The notes under the pieces: model-generated
What the model saw: the letters and a program-made list of their open reading frames with translations, nothing else
Told to the model about the DNA's origin: nothing
Databases searched by the model: none
Assembly (NCBI GenBank): GCA_050747865.1
Contig: JBOGJI010000267.1
Location: forward strand, 1-24,606
Length of the DNA: 24,606 nt
Direction: 5' to 3'
From: JBOGJI01 sp050747865
Lineage (GTDB): Bacteria > Acidobacteriota > Thermoanaerobaculia > Multivoradales > JAHEKO01
Program-made: the position numbers and the translations under genes
Part shown: piece by piece, positions 1 through 7,575 of the stretch
Position numbering within the stretch: position 1 is the stretch's first letter
How the letters are laid out: each line of letters begins with the position of its first letter

Positions 1-156
1 GTCGCCGCTCCTTGACGATACAAAGCATCGCCCGCGTCGCGGCTCCTACCAGAAGGCCCCACGCCGCCGCAACGCGACCCACGGGAGATATCTTCACAGG
101 CTCTGAGCTATTTCCCACGCCAGCAGCCTGCCACGTGACGCGCTCCAGGCTCGATC

Positions 157-576
157 TCACCGGTCGGCGGGTAGGAGGCGGAATGGACGACCGGAGTCGG
201 TGCGCAGCACCCGGAAGTGCCGCTCGTCGAGGGTGAGCAGCTCGCGGCACTCGTACCGGTCGGCGAGGACGACGAGGGATGCGTCCGCCAGGCCGACGGC
301 GAGCGCTTCGTGGCGGGCGATGATCTTCTCCGCTGCGATCACGTCATCGCTATCGAAGCCGACCAAGCCGTAGACGCCCTGGCCCACTTCTCGAAGCAGG
401 GCGCGCTGGGCGTGCGGCCCGACTCGAGTCGCCAGGAGGTAGTCGAGCTCGGCGAGCACGAACGGCGACAGCAGGCGTGGAGGAGGTGCCTCTCGCAGGG
501 CCTCGGCGGCTGCTGCGTGGTGGCGCTGGCTACCGTCGATCGCGGCCAACAGGCTACGGGTGTCGAGCAGGATCAC
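157..576 (-). CDS. vapC: PIN-domain toxin, VapC-like ribonuclease
   Basis: A 139-residue protein with the PIN nuclease layout. The first acidic residue is D5 in MILLDTRSLL, then E43 in the FVLAELDYLL helix, D98 in GLADASLVVLA and a late D117 in LTLDERHF; these are the acidic positions that bind Mg2+ in VapC-type RNases. The start is GTG at 576, overlapping the upstream antitoxin stop by four bases (GTGA), so the pair is translationally coupled. Family knowledge: VapC toxins cut tRNA or rRNA and are held inactive by the co-transcribed antitoxin. The RNA target cannot be read from the sequence. Length is normal for the family. Confidence 0.88.
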   Translation of the reverse strand: MILLDTRSLLAAIDGSQRHHAAAAEALREAPPPRLLSPFVLAELDYLLATRVGPHAQRALLREVGQGVYGLVGFDSDDVIAAEKIIARHEALAVGLADASLVVLADRYECRELLTLDERHFRVLRTDSGRPFRLLPADR

Positions 577-803
577 CTGGTGCCGAATCCCGCGAGAAGC
601 TCGTCGGCCCTCTCGGCGAGGTCGGGCTCGCCACTTTCGAAAAGCGGGAGCGTGACGCCGGGGGCCTGGTATGTGCCGGTGACGCGTGCGATCCCCTCGC
701 GGACGAGCTCGGCTTCACTCCGTCCTTCGGCCCGCGCCGTGCGCCGCAGGGCGTCCTTCAGGTCCCGTGGCAGATAGACCGTCGTCCTTTCCACGACATA
801 CAT
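573..803 (-). CDS. vapB: ribbon-helix-helix antitoxin of the PIN toxin
   Basis: A 76-residue protein starting at ATG 803. Its N-terminus (ERTTVYLPRDLKDALRRTA) is a classic ribbon-helix-helix: a short DNA-contacting strand with TTVYLP, then two helices ending near EAELVREGIARV. The C-terminal half (about residues 45-76) is acidic with PLFESGEPDLAERADELL, typical of the flexible part that wraps the toxin. The frame is open further upstream, but that extension is low-complexity and lies opposite the VOC gene, so the short start is preferred. It overlaps vapC by four bases. Such antitoxins usually repress their own promoter. Confidence 0.85.
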   Translation of the reverse strand: MYVVERTTVYLPRDLKDALRRTARAEGRSEAELVREGIARVTGTYQAPGVTLPLFESGEPDLAERADELLAGFGTR

Positions 804-811
804 GATACCAT
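802..811. promoter_or_regulatory. possible antitoxin operator, imperfect palindrome
   Basis: ATGATACCAT matches its own reverse complement at 8 of 10 positions and covers the vapB start codon, in an AT-richer patch of a GC-rich region. Ribbon-helix-helix antitoxins commonly bind short palindromes there. The dyad is short, so this is tentative. Confidence 0.25.
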
Positions 812-936
812 ACGTTGAGCGGCCGAGGCCGTGCCTCGAAGCGGAAGCCCACGGAGCCGTCAGGCAGCGCCCAAGGGTGACGCGTTGGAATACGATTCTC
901 GCTGCGACAGCACGTACGACACGAGCGGAGGTGGAG

Positions 937-1314
937 ATGGCGATCATCGGGGCCCATGTCCTGCTGTACACCACAGAGGCCGAGGCGCTGCGCGCGACGT
1001 TGCGCGACGCGTTCGGCTGGGAGCACGTTGACGCCGGGGACGGGTGGCTGATCTTCGCCCTGCCACCGGCCGAGCTGGCAGTACACCCCGCCGAGGGACC
1101 GACCTTCGAGTCGGGGACGCGCCACCAGCTCACCCTCATGTGTGACGACATTCGGGCGACGATCGAGGAGCTGGAGGCGAAGGGCATCGACGTGCGCGGA
1201 GAGCCCGTCGACGAAGGCTTCGGGATCACCGTTTTGCTCGGTCTGCCCGGCGGCGTCGAGGTCCTCCTGTACGAGCCACGGCATCCGATGGCCATCCACC
1301 CCGCGGCGGGTTGA
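937..1314 (+). CDS. VOC-superfamily (glyoxalase/bleomycin-resistance fold) protein
   Basis: A 125-residue protein with the paired beta-alpha-beta-beta-beta units of the vicinal oxygen chelate fold. The first unit begins IIGAHVLLYTTEAEALRATL, with a partner-like strand ending LAVHPAE; the second begins HQLTLMCDDIRATIEELEAKG and ends GGVEVLLYEPRHP. H7, H50, H63 and E113 sit where VOC enzymes often place metal ligands. ATG 937 is chosen because it follows a purine-rich GAGCGGAGGTGGAG stretch and begins the first strand exactly; the frame is open upstream to 802 but without family features. Substrate is unknown. Its stop overlaps the possible start of the next, broken gene. It could be a fosfomycin- or bleomycin-type resistance relative, but nothing specific supports that. 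Confidence 0.8.
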   Translation: MAIIGAHVLLYTTEAEALRATLRDAFGWEHVDAGDGWLIFALPPAELAVHPAEGPTFESGTRHQLTLMCDDIRATIEELEAKGIDVRGEPVDEGFGITVLLGLPGGVEVLLYEPRHPMAIHPAAG

Positions 1315-1628
1315 GCCCCGCGACGGTGCCGGACAAACTCGTGTCCGACGGGAACCGTAAGGCGGACATGGTCCCCCGAGCCCTGCTGCTTACCGCCGTC
1401 GTCATCTGGGGTTGGACCTTCGTGGCCACGAAGATCCTGCTCGCCGAGCTCGGTCCGGTGGAGGTCTTCGCCCTGCGCCTGGCGGTCGGGCTGCCGTTCC
1501 TCGGCCTCGTCCTGCTCGTCAAGCGCGTGCCGCTGCGCTTCGCGCGCGCCGATGTGCGGCCGTTGCTGCTCGGCAGCGGGCTGGTGCTCGCTGGGGTCTA
1601 CAGGGGCCAGCGCGAGCGCCAGGCGTGA
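1311..1628 (+). pseudogene. EamA/DMT-family transporter, N-terminal remnant
   Basis: Only the first part of a drug/metabolite transporter remains. RALLLTAVVIWGWTFVATKI is the typical first membrane helix of EamA proteins (the WG.tF.atK pattern), followed by EVFALRLAVGLPFLGLVLLV as helix two and VRPLLLGSGLVLAGVY as the start of helix three. The reading then turns into an unrelated RGQRERQA tail and stops. A full EamA transporter has about ten helices and 280-300 residues; this has about 105. Translation could begin at TTG 1311 or ATG 1368. It is followed directly by another broken gene, so a deletion joining two decayed genes is likely. It is unlikely to make a functional transporter. Confidence 0.75.
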
Positions 1629-1713
1629 AACGGGAACTACGAGCGGCCGAATGGCGTTATCCGGATCGGTGTGGGCTGGGATCCACTCTCAGTCTGGCAG
1701 GCTCTCTTATCCT

Positions 1714-2150
1714 ATGGGTATGAGGATGTCGCGACGTCTCGTGCCGGCGCTGCTGTCGATCACCACTGTGGTCGCACCGATGGCGACGCCGCGCCCAGTC
1801 GGTGGGCTCGGGGCTGCTGGTCACCAACGCCCACGTGGTCGAGGGGACCTCGCGCATCGAGGTGAACACGCTCGACGGGCGCACCCTGCAGGCGGATCTG
1901 CTCGGGCTCGACCACGACGCCGACCTGGCCGTCCTCAAGGTCGACGCCCGGGATCTGCCGGCGGTGCCGCTGGGCTCGGCTGAGGACCTGCTGATCGGCG
2001 AGACGGTGATCGCCATCGGCAATCCCTTCGGCCTGAGCCACTCGGTGGCCACCGGCGTCGTGTCGGCGCGCGGCCGGGCGCGGCGGCCTGCTGCTGGTCG
2101 TCCAGCGGGGTCGGTACCTCTACAACCTGGGATTCCCGCTGTGGGGGAAA
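1714..2150 (+). pseudogene. HtrA/DegP-type serine protease, decayed remnant in several frames
   Basis: Pieces of a periplasmic trypsin-like protease lie in three frames. At 1714-1795 a signal-peptide-like start (MRMSRRLVPALLSITTVVAP) is read. From about 1796, one frame over, comes SVGSGLLVTNAHVVEGTSRI with the catalytic-His motif (TNAHVV) and LDHDADLAVLKVDA with the catalytic Asp, continuing to IAIGNPFGLSHSVATGVVSA. From about 2082, in the third frame, LLLVVQRGRYLYNLGF resembles the last strands of a C-terminal PDZ domain. The residues between signal peptide and His, the Ser motif (GNSGGPL) and most of the PDZ region are missing. Two internal deletions with frame loss explain this. It cannot be an active protease. 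Confidence 0.72.
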
Positions 2151-2156
2151 GGGACT

Positions 2157-2474
2157 TCAGTCGAGGTCGAACGGTCGCTTAGGGGGAGCCTCGTCTGGGG
2201 ATTCCTCGGCGCGCTTGAGCGCCTCCTGGAACTTCTCCTCGAGCAGCCGCTCGCGGTCCTTCTGCGCCGCGATCTCCTGGGCGAAACGGTCCTCGGCGGC
2301 GGCCTTGCCGGCTTTGAGGTCCTCCATGAGGCCCTCCAGGGTGTGGCCTCCGGCGATCGGCTTCTCGGGGAGCCTGGAGGAGACGATTTCCCCGGTCGCC
2401 TGGTCGACCGCGAGCTTGGCGCCGCAGCCGGGACATTCGATGTGGAGGCGGTCCGACGGGCTCATCGGAGGCAT
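2157..2474 (-). CDS. small zinc-knuckle protein with charged coiled-coil tail, function unknown
   Basis: About 105 residues. Near the N-terminus LHIECPGCGAKLAVD is half of a zinc ribbon: one CPGC knuckle and no second cysteine pair, so any zinc site would need dimerisation or another ligand. After a middle segment with a GG turn (PIAGGHTLEGLMEDLKAGK), residues from about 60 on are long, charged and helical (AAQKDRERLLEEKFQEALK), then a proline/acidic tail. The start is ATG 2474 or ATG 2465; neither has a strong Shine-Dalgarno. The frame also runs upstream to 2528, but the extra residues look non-coding. I do not know its role. Confidence 0.65.
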   Translation of the reverse strand: MPPMSPSDRLHIECPGCGAKLAVDQATGEIVSSRLPEKPIAGGHTLEGLMEDLKAGKAAAEDRFAQEIAAQKDRERLLEEKFQEALKRAEESPDEAPPKRPFDLD

Positions 2475-2538
2475 TCTAGTGGCTGGCGGGGCCGCGCGCA
2501 CCTGGCGCTCTCCCGGGATCGGGTACACTGAACCGCGG

Positions 2539-2568
2539 TTGACAGGTCATCGAAGGGTGGGCTAGAAC
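2539..2568 (+). promoter_or_regulatory. candidate sigma70-type promoter of the solute-binding lipoprotein
   Basis: TTGACA at 2539-2544 is followed after 18 bases by TAGAAC at 2563-2568, ahead of the gene starting at 2603. The -35 box is perfect and the -10 box weak (4 of 6). A second option, TACACT at 2524-2529, has a poor -35 (CTGGCG). Confidence 0.4.
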
Positions 2569-2602
2569 CGCAAGAGGCGCAGACGGACAGGGGGACACCA
2601 CG

Positions 2603-3775
2603 ATGAGAAACGGTCTTGCTACGGTGGTGTGTGCGGGGCTTCTCGCCGCGGGCTGCTCATCCGACCAGCCGATCCTGGTCGGTGCCGTGCTTTCCCTCAC
2701 CGGCGAGAACGATTACTACGGCGGCCCCATCCGTGACGGCATCCAGCTCGCCTACAGTCAGATCCAGGCCGACACGGAGTATCCGTACGAGCTGGAGCTG
2801 CGGGTAGTAGACTCGCAGAGCAATGCCGACACCGCGGCGACGATGCTCAAGCAGCTCTACGAGGAGGGCTCGATCGCGGCGATCGGCGGCGTGACCTCGG
2901 TGGAGGCCCTGCAGATGGTGCCCATCAGCGAGGACCACGAGCGGGTGCTCGTCTCTCCTTCGGCCACCAGCCCGCAGCTCTCCGGGATCTCCTCCTACTT
3001 CTTCCGCGTCATCCCCTCGGACTTCCTCGGCGGCACCAAGATGGCGGGCTTCGCCACCCAGACCCTGGGTTTGGAGACCGCCGTCGTCCTGGCCAGAGAG
3101 GAAGCCTACGGCCGCGGCGTGCAGCAGGTGTTCGAGGCGGAGTTCGAGCGGCTCGGCGGCGAGGTGCTGGAGACCATCGAATACCCGCCCGGGACCATGG
3201 ACTTCACCGGCCTGGTCGAGCGGGTGCTCAACCTCGATCCCGGGGGCGTCTACCTGGCCGGCTTCGCCCAGGACATCGCCGCCATCGTCGAGGGGCTACG
3301 CGCCGGCGGCTACGACGGCGACATCATGACGACGGACGCCTTCGCGACGCCGGACATCATCGCCGAGGCGGGGGGCGTCGCCAACGGCGTCTACCTCACC
3401 CAGACGGTCTTTGACACCACCAGCGAGGAGCCGACGGTCAAGGCCTTCGTCGACGCCTTCCGGGCCCAATACGATGCGGAGCCCAGCTTCTACGCCGCCC
3501 ACGGCTACGACGCCATGCAGGTCATCGCCGCGGCGGTCGCCGAGTCGGGCCGCCTGCCCAGCGAGTTCTGGAAGGCGATGAAGGGCATCCGGGCGTTTCC
3601 GGGAGTCACCGGCTCCATCCAGTTCGACGACCGGGGAGACGCCCAGAAGTTCCCGCGGGTGTACATCATCTCCCGGGGTCAGCTGCTCGACTACGACACC
3701 GAGGTCGCGGAGCGCCGCCAGGAGCTGCTGCGGCGGCTCGAGGATCTGCGACGGGGACGAAGCGGCGACGGGTGA
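2603..3775 (+). CDS. ABC-type branched-chain amino acid-like solute-binding lipoprotein
   Basis: A 390-residue protein of the Peripla_BP_6/LivJK class. It begins with a lipoprotein signal whose lipobox is LAAGC (C18). The mature part starts ILVGAVLSLTGENDYYGGP, the standard first strand of these receptors, with IRDGIQLAYSQI after it. Further family signs are VDSQSNADTAATMLKQL, AIGGVTSVEAL, a domain crossing near YFFRVIPSDFLGGTKMA and YAAHGYDAMQVIAAAV near the end. Known relatives bind amino acids, amides or aromatic compounds outside the inner membrane and deliver them to a LivHMGF permease. No permease genes are adjacent, so this is either an orphan receptor or served by a distant transporter. 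The last 25 residues are highly charged and helical. Ligand unknown. Confidence 0.9.
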   Translation: MRNGLATVVCAGLLAAGCSSDQPILVGAVLSLTGENDYYGGPIRDGIQLAYSQIQADTEYPYELELRVVDSQSNADTAATMLKQLYEEGSIAAIGGVTSVEALQMVPISEDHERVLVSPSATSPQLSGISSYFFRVIPSDFLGGTKMAGFATQTLGLETAVVLAREEAYGRGVQQVFEAEFERLGGEVLETIEYPPGTMDFTGLVERVLNLDPGGVYLAGFAQDIAAIVEGLRAGGYDGDIMTTDAFATPDIIAEAGGVANGVYLTQTVFDTTSEEPTVKAFVDAFRAQYDAEPSFYAAHGYDAMQVIAAAVAESGRLPSEFWKAMKGIRAFPGVTGSIQFDDRGDAQKFPRVYIISRGQLLDYDTEVAERRQELLRRLEDLRRGRSGDG

Positions 3776-3844
3776 GGTCGGGCCGGCCGAGAGCGTGCCG
3801 GTACCCGCAGGAGCCCGCGCGCGACGACCGCCGGTGGCTCTCCC

Positions 3845-4651
3845 ATGCGTGAGCTGACGGCTCGGCTGCTGCGCCAGCGGGGGCTGCTCGCCACCCTGGT
3901 GGCGCGCGAGCTCAAGGCCCGCTATCGCGGCTCGGTGCTCGGCTACTTCTGGTCGTTGGCCAATCCGCTGCTGCTGCTCGCGGTCTACAGCTTCGTGTTC
4001 GGCGTCGTCTTCCAGCCCGAGCGCGCCGGGGAGACCCACCCCTACGCCCTGTTTCTCATCACCGGGCTCTTCCCCTGGATCTGGGTCTCGACCTCGCTGC
4101 TCGAGGGCACGGTCTCGCTGTCGACGAACTCTGGGCTCATACGCAAGGCCGTGTTTCCGGTCGAGGTCCTGCCGCTGGTCACGGTGGTGGCGAGCCTGGT
4201 GCACTTCCTGCTCGCGCTGCCCATCCTGGGCGCCGCCCTGATCGCGGGGCGCGCCCTCGGCTACGACGTGGGCGGCGCGTCCGCCCTCCTGTTCCCGCTC
4301 GTCATCCTGCTGCAGCTGCCGCTGGTCGGCGGCCTGACCCTGGGCCTCGCCGCCTTGAACGTGCACTTCAAGGACGTGCGCGACCTGCTCGGCAACCTGC
4401 TGACGCTGCTCTTCTTCATGACCCCGATCCTCTACCCCTTGAGCTTCGTCACCTGGCCACCCCTGCACGCCGCCATCCGCTGGGCCAATCCGTTCACCTA
4501 CCACACGCTGGCCTACCAGGACCTGCTCTTCCACGGCCGGCTGCCGGCGCCCGAGCTGTGGCTGGGGATGGCCGTCATCGGCATCGTGGCCTGGATCGCC
4601 GGCGCCTCCCTGTTCGCCCGCCTGTACGACAGCCTGGTGGAGGCTGTGTGA
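3845..4651 (+). CDS. wzm: polysaccharide ABC exporter, membrane subunit (Wzm-like)
   Basis: A 268-residue inner-membrane protein of the ABC-2 polysaccharide/polyol-phosphate export class. The N-terminus LVARELKARYRGSVLGYFWSLANPLLLLAVYSFVF is split here only by length: LKARYRGSVLGYFWSLANP is the family hallmark. About six membrane helices follow, including LFLITGLFPWIWVSTSL, LLFPLVILLQLPLVGGLTL and LLTLLFFMTPILYPLSFV, with the NPFTYHTLAYQDLLFHG loop near the end. The stop overlaps the ATPase gene by four bases (GTGA), so the two subunits are made together. It moves an undecaprenyl-linked glycan (O-antigen, capsule or teichoic-like) to the periplasm. No glycosyltransferases are next to it, so the glycan cannot be named. 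Confidence 0.92.
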   Translation: MRELTARLLRQRGLLATLVARELKARYRGSVLGYFWSLANPLLLLAVYSFVFGVVFQPERAGETHPYALFLITGLFPWIWVSTSLLEGTVSLSTNSGLIRKAVFPVEVLPLVTVVASLVHFLLALPILGAALIAGRALGYDVGGASALLFPLVILLQLPLVGGLTLGLAALNVHFKDVRDLLGNLLTLLFFMTPILYPLSFVTWPPLHAAIRWANPFTYHTLAYQDLLFHGRLPAPELWLGMAVIGIVAWIAGASLFARLYDSLVEAV

Positions 4652-5958
4652 GCGACGCCATCCGGGCCGAGAAGGTCGGCAAGCTCTACCGCCGGATGAC
4701 CCCCGGCTACCATTTGCGCACGCTGAAGAGCGCCTTGCTGGGCGGCGCACTGACCCAGGGGTTGAAGCCCGAGGACACCATCGAGGCGCTGCGCGAGGTG
4801 AGCTTCCGGGTCGCCCACGGCGAGGCCTTCGGCATCGTCGGCTCCAATGGCTCGGGCAAGTCGACGCTGTTGAAGCTGCTGGCCGGCATCGCCAAGCCGA
4901 CCAGCGGCCGGGTGGCGGTGGACGGCCGGGTGGCCGCCCTGATCGAGCTCGGCGCCGGCTTCCATCCCGAGATCTCGGGGCGCGAAAACGTCTTCATCAA
5001 CGGCGCCGTTCTCGGCCTGTCGCGGCGTCAGATCGCGCGGCGTTTCGACGACATCGTGGCCTTCTCGGGGCTCGAGGGCTTCATCGACGAGCCGGTGAAG
5101 AACTACTCCTCGGGCATGTACGTGCGACTCGGCTTCGCGGTGGCCATCCACACCGATCCCGACGTCCTGCTCGTCGACGAGGTGCTGGCGGTGGGCGACG
5201 AGAGCTTCGCCCACCGCTGCCTGCGGCGCATCGAGGAGTTCCTCGCCCGCGGCGGCACGCTGGTGCTGGTCAGCCATTCGCTGTCGCTGGTCGAGGAGTA
5301 CACCGAGCGGGTGCTGTGGCTCGACCGGGGCCGCGTGCGCATGGTCGGCGAGCCCCGGCGTGTGGTCGACGCCTACCGCCAGGCGGTGGCCGAGGAGGAG
5401 GCGCGCGAGCACCGGCGCGCGAAAGAGGCTCAGGAGGAGCTGGAGCGGGCACCGGTCGAGAGCCCCGTGGCCGAGGGAGGCGACGAGGAGCCGCGCGAGG
5501 TTCTGCGCTGGGGCTCGGGCCAAGCGGAGATCGAGGCCGTGCGCCTGCTCGGCGCGGGGGGCGACGAGCGCTATCACTTTCGCAGCGGCGAGGAGGTGGT
5601 GATCGAGATCGAGTGCCGGACCCGTGAGGTCCTCGAGGACTACGTCTTCGGCGTCGCCCTGGCGACGCCGCGCGGCGTCGAGTGCTGGGGAACCAACACC
5701 CATCTCGAGGGATATCGACCGGCCCGCCTCGACGGCCGGGCGACGGTGCGGGTGCGCTGCCCGGCTCTGCGCCTGGGACCCGGCGAATACACGCTGGACG
5801 TCGCTGTCCATGCCCGCGACGGCGCCCCGTACGACTATCGCCGCAAGGTGCTCGCCTTCTCGGTGACCGCGCCGGTCGACGGGGTGGGCGTGTACTTCCC
5901 CGAGCACTGCTGGGAGTTCGAGGGTGGCGTCCGCTGGGAGCGCGAGCCAGTGCGGTAG
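4648..5958 (+). CDS. wzt: polysaccharide ABC exporter, ATPase with Wzt-type C-terminal domain
   Basis: A 436-residue ATPase starting at GTG 4648, overlapping wzm. Visible motifs are Walker A GSNGSGKST (residues 65-73), a Q-loop-region segment LIELGAGFHPEISGRENV, the signature NYSSGMYVRLGFAVA (152-166), Walker B VLLVDE (173-178) and the switch His in VSHS (H210). After about residue 230 comes a charged linker (EEEAREHRRAKEAQEELE) and then a beta-rich C-terminal domain (about 290-430, with FRSGEEVVIEIE, GPGEYTLDVAVHARDG). In Wzt of E. coli O9a such a domain recognises the terminal modification of the finished chain. That suggests this exporter also reads a capped glycan; this is inference by family. 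Confidence 0.92.
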   Translation: MSDAIRAEKVGKLYRRMTPGYHLRTLKSALLGGALTQGLKPEDTIEALREVSFRVAHGEAFGIVGSNGSGKSTLLKLLAGIAKPTSGRVAVDGRVAALIELGAGFHPEISGRENVFINGAVLGLSRRQIARRFDDIVAFSGLEGFIDEPVKNYSSGMYVRLGFAVAIHTDPDVLLVDEVLAVGDESFAHRCLRRIEEFLARGGTLVLVSHSLSLVEEYTERVLWLDRGRVRMVGEPRRVVDAYRQAVAEEEAREHRRAKEAQEELERAPVESPVAEGGDEEPREVLRWGSGQAEIEAVRLLGAGGDERYHFRSGEEVVIEIECRTREVLEDYVFGVALATPRGVECWGTNTHLEGYRPARLDGRATVRVRCPALRLGPGEYTLDVAVHARDGAPYDYRRKVLAFSVTAPVDGVGVYFPEHCWEFEGGVRWEREPVR

Positions 5959-5989
5959 CATGCCGCGAGAACCCGGCAAGGGGGAGATC

Positions 5990-6274
5990 ATGGCCGATGC
6001 GGAAACCGCGGGTCTGAACATCCAGATTGGTGATGAGGAGCTCAAGGGCAGGTATTCGAACCTGCTGCGGATCGCTCACACGCGGGAAGAGTTCATCCTC
6101 GATTTCATCCACGTGGTGCCGCCGCAGGCGACGGTGGTCGCCCGCGTCGTCACCAGCCCGGGTCACCTGAAGCGCATCATCGCCGCCCTGCGGCAGAATC
6201 TGGAGCGCTACGAGCAGGCGCACGGGAGCGTGCCAGAGGCGCCGCCGCCGGCCGGCGAGAGCTCCATCCACTGA
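5990..6274 (+). CDS. DUF3467-family protein
   Basis: A 94-residue protein matching the DUF3467 pattern: LNIQIGDEELKGRYSNLLRI, then HTREEFILDFIHVVPPQATVVARVVTSP, then HLKRIIAALRQNLERYEQAHG. ATG 5990 is chosen because a good Shine-Dalgarno (AAGGGGGA) lies just upstream and family proteins start this way. It is short, soluble and without signal peptide. Function of the family is not established. The last 15 residues are proline/alanine-rich and probably disordered. It ends 14 bases before an inverted heptamer-repeat element. Confidence 0.85.
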   Translation: MADAETAGLNIQIGDEELKGRYSNLLRIAHTREEFILDFIHVVPPQATVVARVVTSPGHLKRIIAALRQNLERYEQAHGSVPEAPPPAGESSIH

Positions 6275-6287
6275 GCCCCCTCCTACC

Positions 6288-6362
6288 CCAGGGGCAAGGG
6301 ACAAGGGACAACGGTGGCCACTAGAACCCTTGCTCCTTGCTCCTTGCTCCTTGCCCCCTGGC
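6288..6362. repeat. inverted pair of short heptamer-repeat arrays
   Basis: The left arm (6288-6311) reads CCAGGGGCAAGGGACAAGGG and on; the right arm (6330-6362) is its near reverse complement, made of three TTGCTCC-like heptamers ending TTGCCCCCTGG. Both arms are built from a seven-base unit of the form GG[GA][GA]CAA, on opposite strands, around an 18-base loop with GGTGGCCAC. It could fold as a long hairpin. It lies between the DUF3467 gene and the lipoprotein gene and covers the furthest-upstream start of the latter. Confidence 0.75.
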
Positions 6363-6955
6363 ACCGTGTGCGGGCAGCCGCAGCGGCGATGCTGCTGGTG
6401 GTGGTGGGGTGCGGCGGCCCGCGAACGACGGCGGCGGAGGAGATCCGGGATTGGGCGGCGGGGCCGGCGCGCTGGCTGCTGCAGCCGGAGGAGCGGCGCC
6501 TGGTCGACCGCGTACGCACCCGCGCCCAGCTGGTGGAGCTGCGGACCGTCTTCTGGTCGCGTAGGGATCCCGCGGGCCGTGCCACAGGGCCGGGCAGTGT
6601 TCAGGAGCTATTCGACGAGCGGGTGAGGGCGGCGGACACCCTGTACGGGGGAGGCGAGCTGCGAGGCAGCCTGACCGACCGCGGGCGCGCGCTGGTGGTG
6701 CTGGGAGCCCCGCTGAAGATCGAGAGGAGGCTGCGCGAGGTCGTGGCCTGGGAGCCGGGCCTCAAGCCCGGAGAACGTCTGCGCCGCCGGGTGCCCTCAG
6801 AGGTGTGGATCTACGAGCGGGACAACCTGCTGCCGGCCCAGCGCCCGCTCGCTCCCGTGCGGGTCGTCTTCATGCTGGAAGCGGACGGGGCGCGTCTGAC
6901 CCGCGGCGAGCGAGCGCTCGCCGCCGCCGCCGCCGCCCTCGTGCTCGGCGAATGA
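6314..6955 (+). CDS. GWxTD-domain-like lipoprotein
   Basis: Up to 213 residues. The core matches the GWxTD domain: LRTVFWSRRDPAGRATGPGSVQEL, then FDERVRAADTLY, then LRGSLTDRGRALVVLGAP, where the name-giving GWxTD appears as GSLTD (Trp replaced by Ser), followed by SEVWIYER as in family members. A lipoprotein-like segment AAAMLLVVVGCGG precedes it. The start is uncertain: GTG 6314 lies inside the heptamer-repeat element, GTG 6368 gives a compact signal (VRAAAAAMLLVVVGCGG) and ATG 6389 is shortest. GWxTD proteins are known mainly from Acidobacteriota, Gemmatimonadota and Bacteroidota relatives and have no firm function. The protein ends nine bases from the convergent beta-barrel gene. Confidence 0.75.
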   Translation: MATRTLAPCSLLLAPWHRVRAAAAAMLLVVVGCGGPRTTAAEEIRDWAAGPARWLLQPEERRLVDRVRTRAQLVELRTVFWSRRDPAGRATGPGSVQELFDERVRAADTLYGGGELRGSLTDRGRALVVLGAPLKIERRLREVVAWEPGLKPGERLRRRVPSEVWIYERDNLLPAQRPLAPVRVVFMLEADGARLTRGERALAAAAAALVLGE

Positions 6956-6963
6956 GTCCCGGC

Positions 6964-7467
6964 TCAGGCTCCGAACTGCCAGCCGACCAGGACCTTCACG
7001 TCGGGCAGGTCGCCACGGGAGATGTTCAGCTCCAGAAAGATGTCGTTGCCCCCGCGCAGTGGCCATTCGATGCCCCCGATGCCGACGGGTGCCGCATCGA
7101 CGTCCGAATCGTCACGGCGCCCGGGGGGGCCAGGAGGGTCGTCGTCGAAGTCCACCCAGGCCACACCGAGCCCGCCCCCGGCATACGGCGTGAAGTTGCC
7201 CGGTACGTCGAAGCGATACAGCACCGGGATGGTCGCCTGGATCAACGTGCGGTCATCTCCGAAGCCGACCTCGACCGCCGGCTGGAAACGCAGGTTGCGG
7301 ACGAACTCACCGAGGTTGAAATGGAAGCCGGCGGTGATCTGATCGGGGTCCGCGGACAGCCCGACCCGCGGCCCCCAGCCGTGGAAGCCTATGTCCTGCG
7401 CCGCGGCCGGAGCGGTCAAAATGGCGCCGAGCAGCAACGCGGCGGACCAGAGAGTGGCTCGAAACAT
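6964..7467 (-). CDS. small outer-membrane beta-barrel protein
   Basis: A 167-residue protein with a cleavable signal peptide (MFRATLWSAALLLGAILTAPAAAQ). The mature part is made of alternating-residue strands separated by short turns: VGLSADPDQITAGFHFNLGE, FQPAVEVGFGDDRTLIQATI, TPYAGGGLGVAWVDFDDD and FLELNISRGDLPDVKVLVGW ending in aromatic/hydrophobic residues (WQFGA). This is the pattern of an eight-stranded OmpA/OmpX-like barrel. The YAGGGLG turn is common in such proteins. An AAGGAGG Shine-Dalgarno lies about ten bases before ATG 7467. Its role is not readable; it is transcribed away from the T3SS operon and may be unrelated. Confidence 0.8.
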   Translation of the reverse strand: MFRATLWSAALLLGAILTAPAAAQDIGFHGWGPRVGLSADPDQITAGFHFNLGEFVRNLRFQPAVEVGFGDDRTLIQATIPVLYRFDVPGNFTPYAGGGLGVAWVDFDDDPPGPPGRRDDSDVDAAPVGIGGIEWPLRGGNDIFLELNISRGDLPDVKVLVGWQFGA

Positions 7468-7521
7468 GGATCAGGATCCTCCTTGTGGTTCAAGATGCGA
7501 GGGGACGCAAAGCGCTTGCCA

Positions 7522-7536
7522 CCGACCTGTGGTCGG
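7522..7536. repeat. perfect 6-bp inverted repeat in the divergent intergenic region
   Basis: CCGACC-TGT-GGTCGG forms a perfect dyad with a three-base centre, 55 bases upstream of the beta-barrel gene. It could be a leader hairpin or a regulator site. It is short and GC-rich, so chance is possible. Confidence 0.3.
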
Positions 7537-7575
7537 AGGGTTCGGTCTTCGGGAGCCCGTGGCCCATCGGTCGCG

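Noticed and set aside
1..156. Plus-strand frame starting at position 12
   Set aside because: It has no domain or ribosome site and runs opposite the end of the PIN toxin gene. I see nothing else supportable in this stretch.
3296..6045. Two long minus-strand open frames (3296-4750 and 4513-6045)
   Set aside because: Both are antisense to the binding protein and the Wzm/Wzt genes and are low-complexity.
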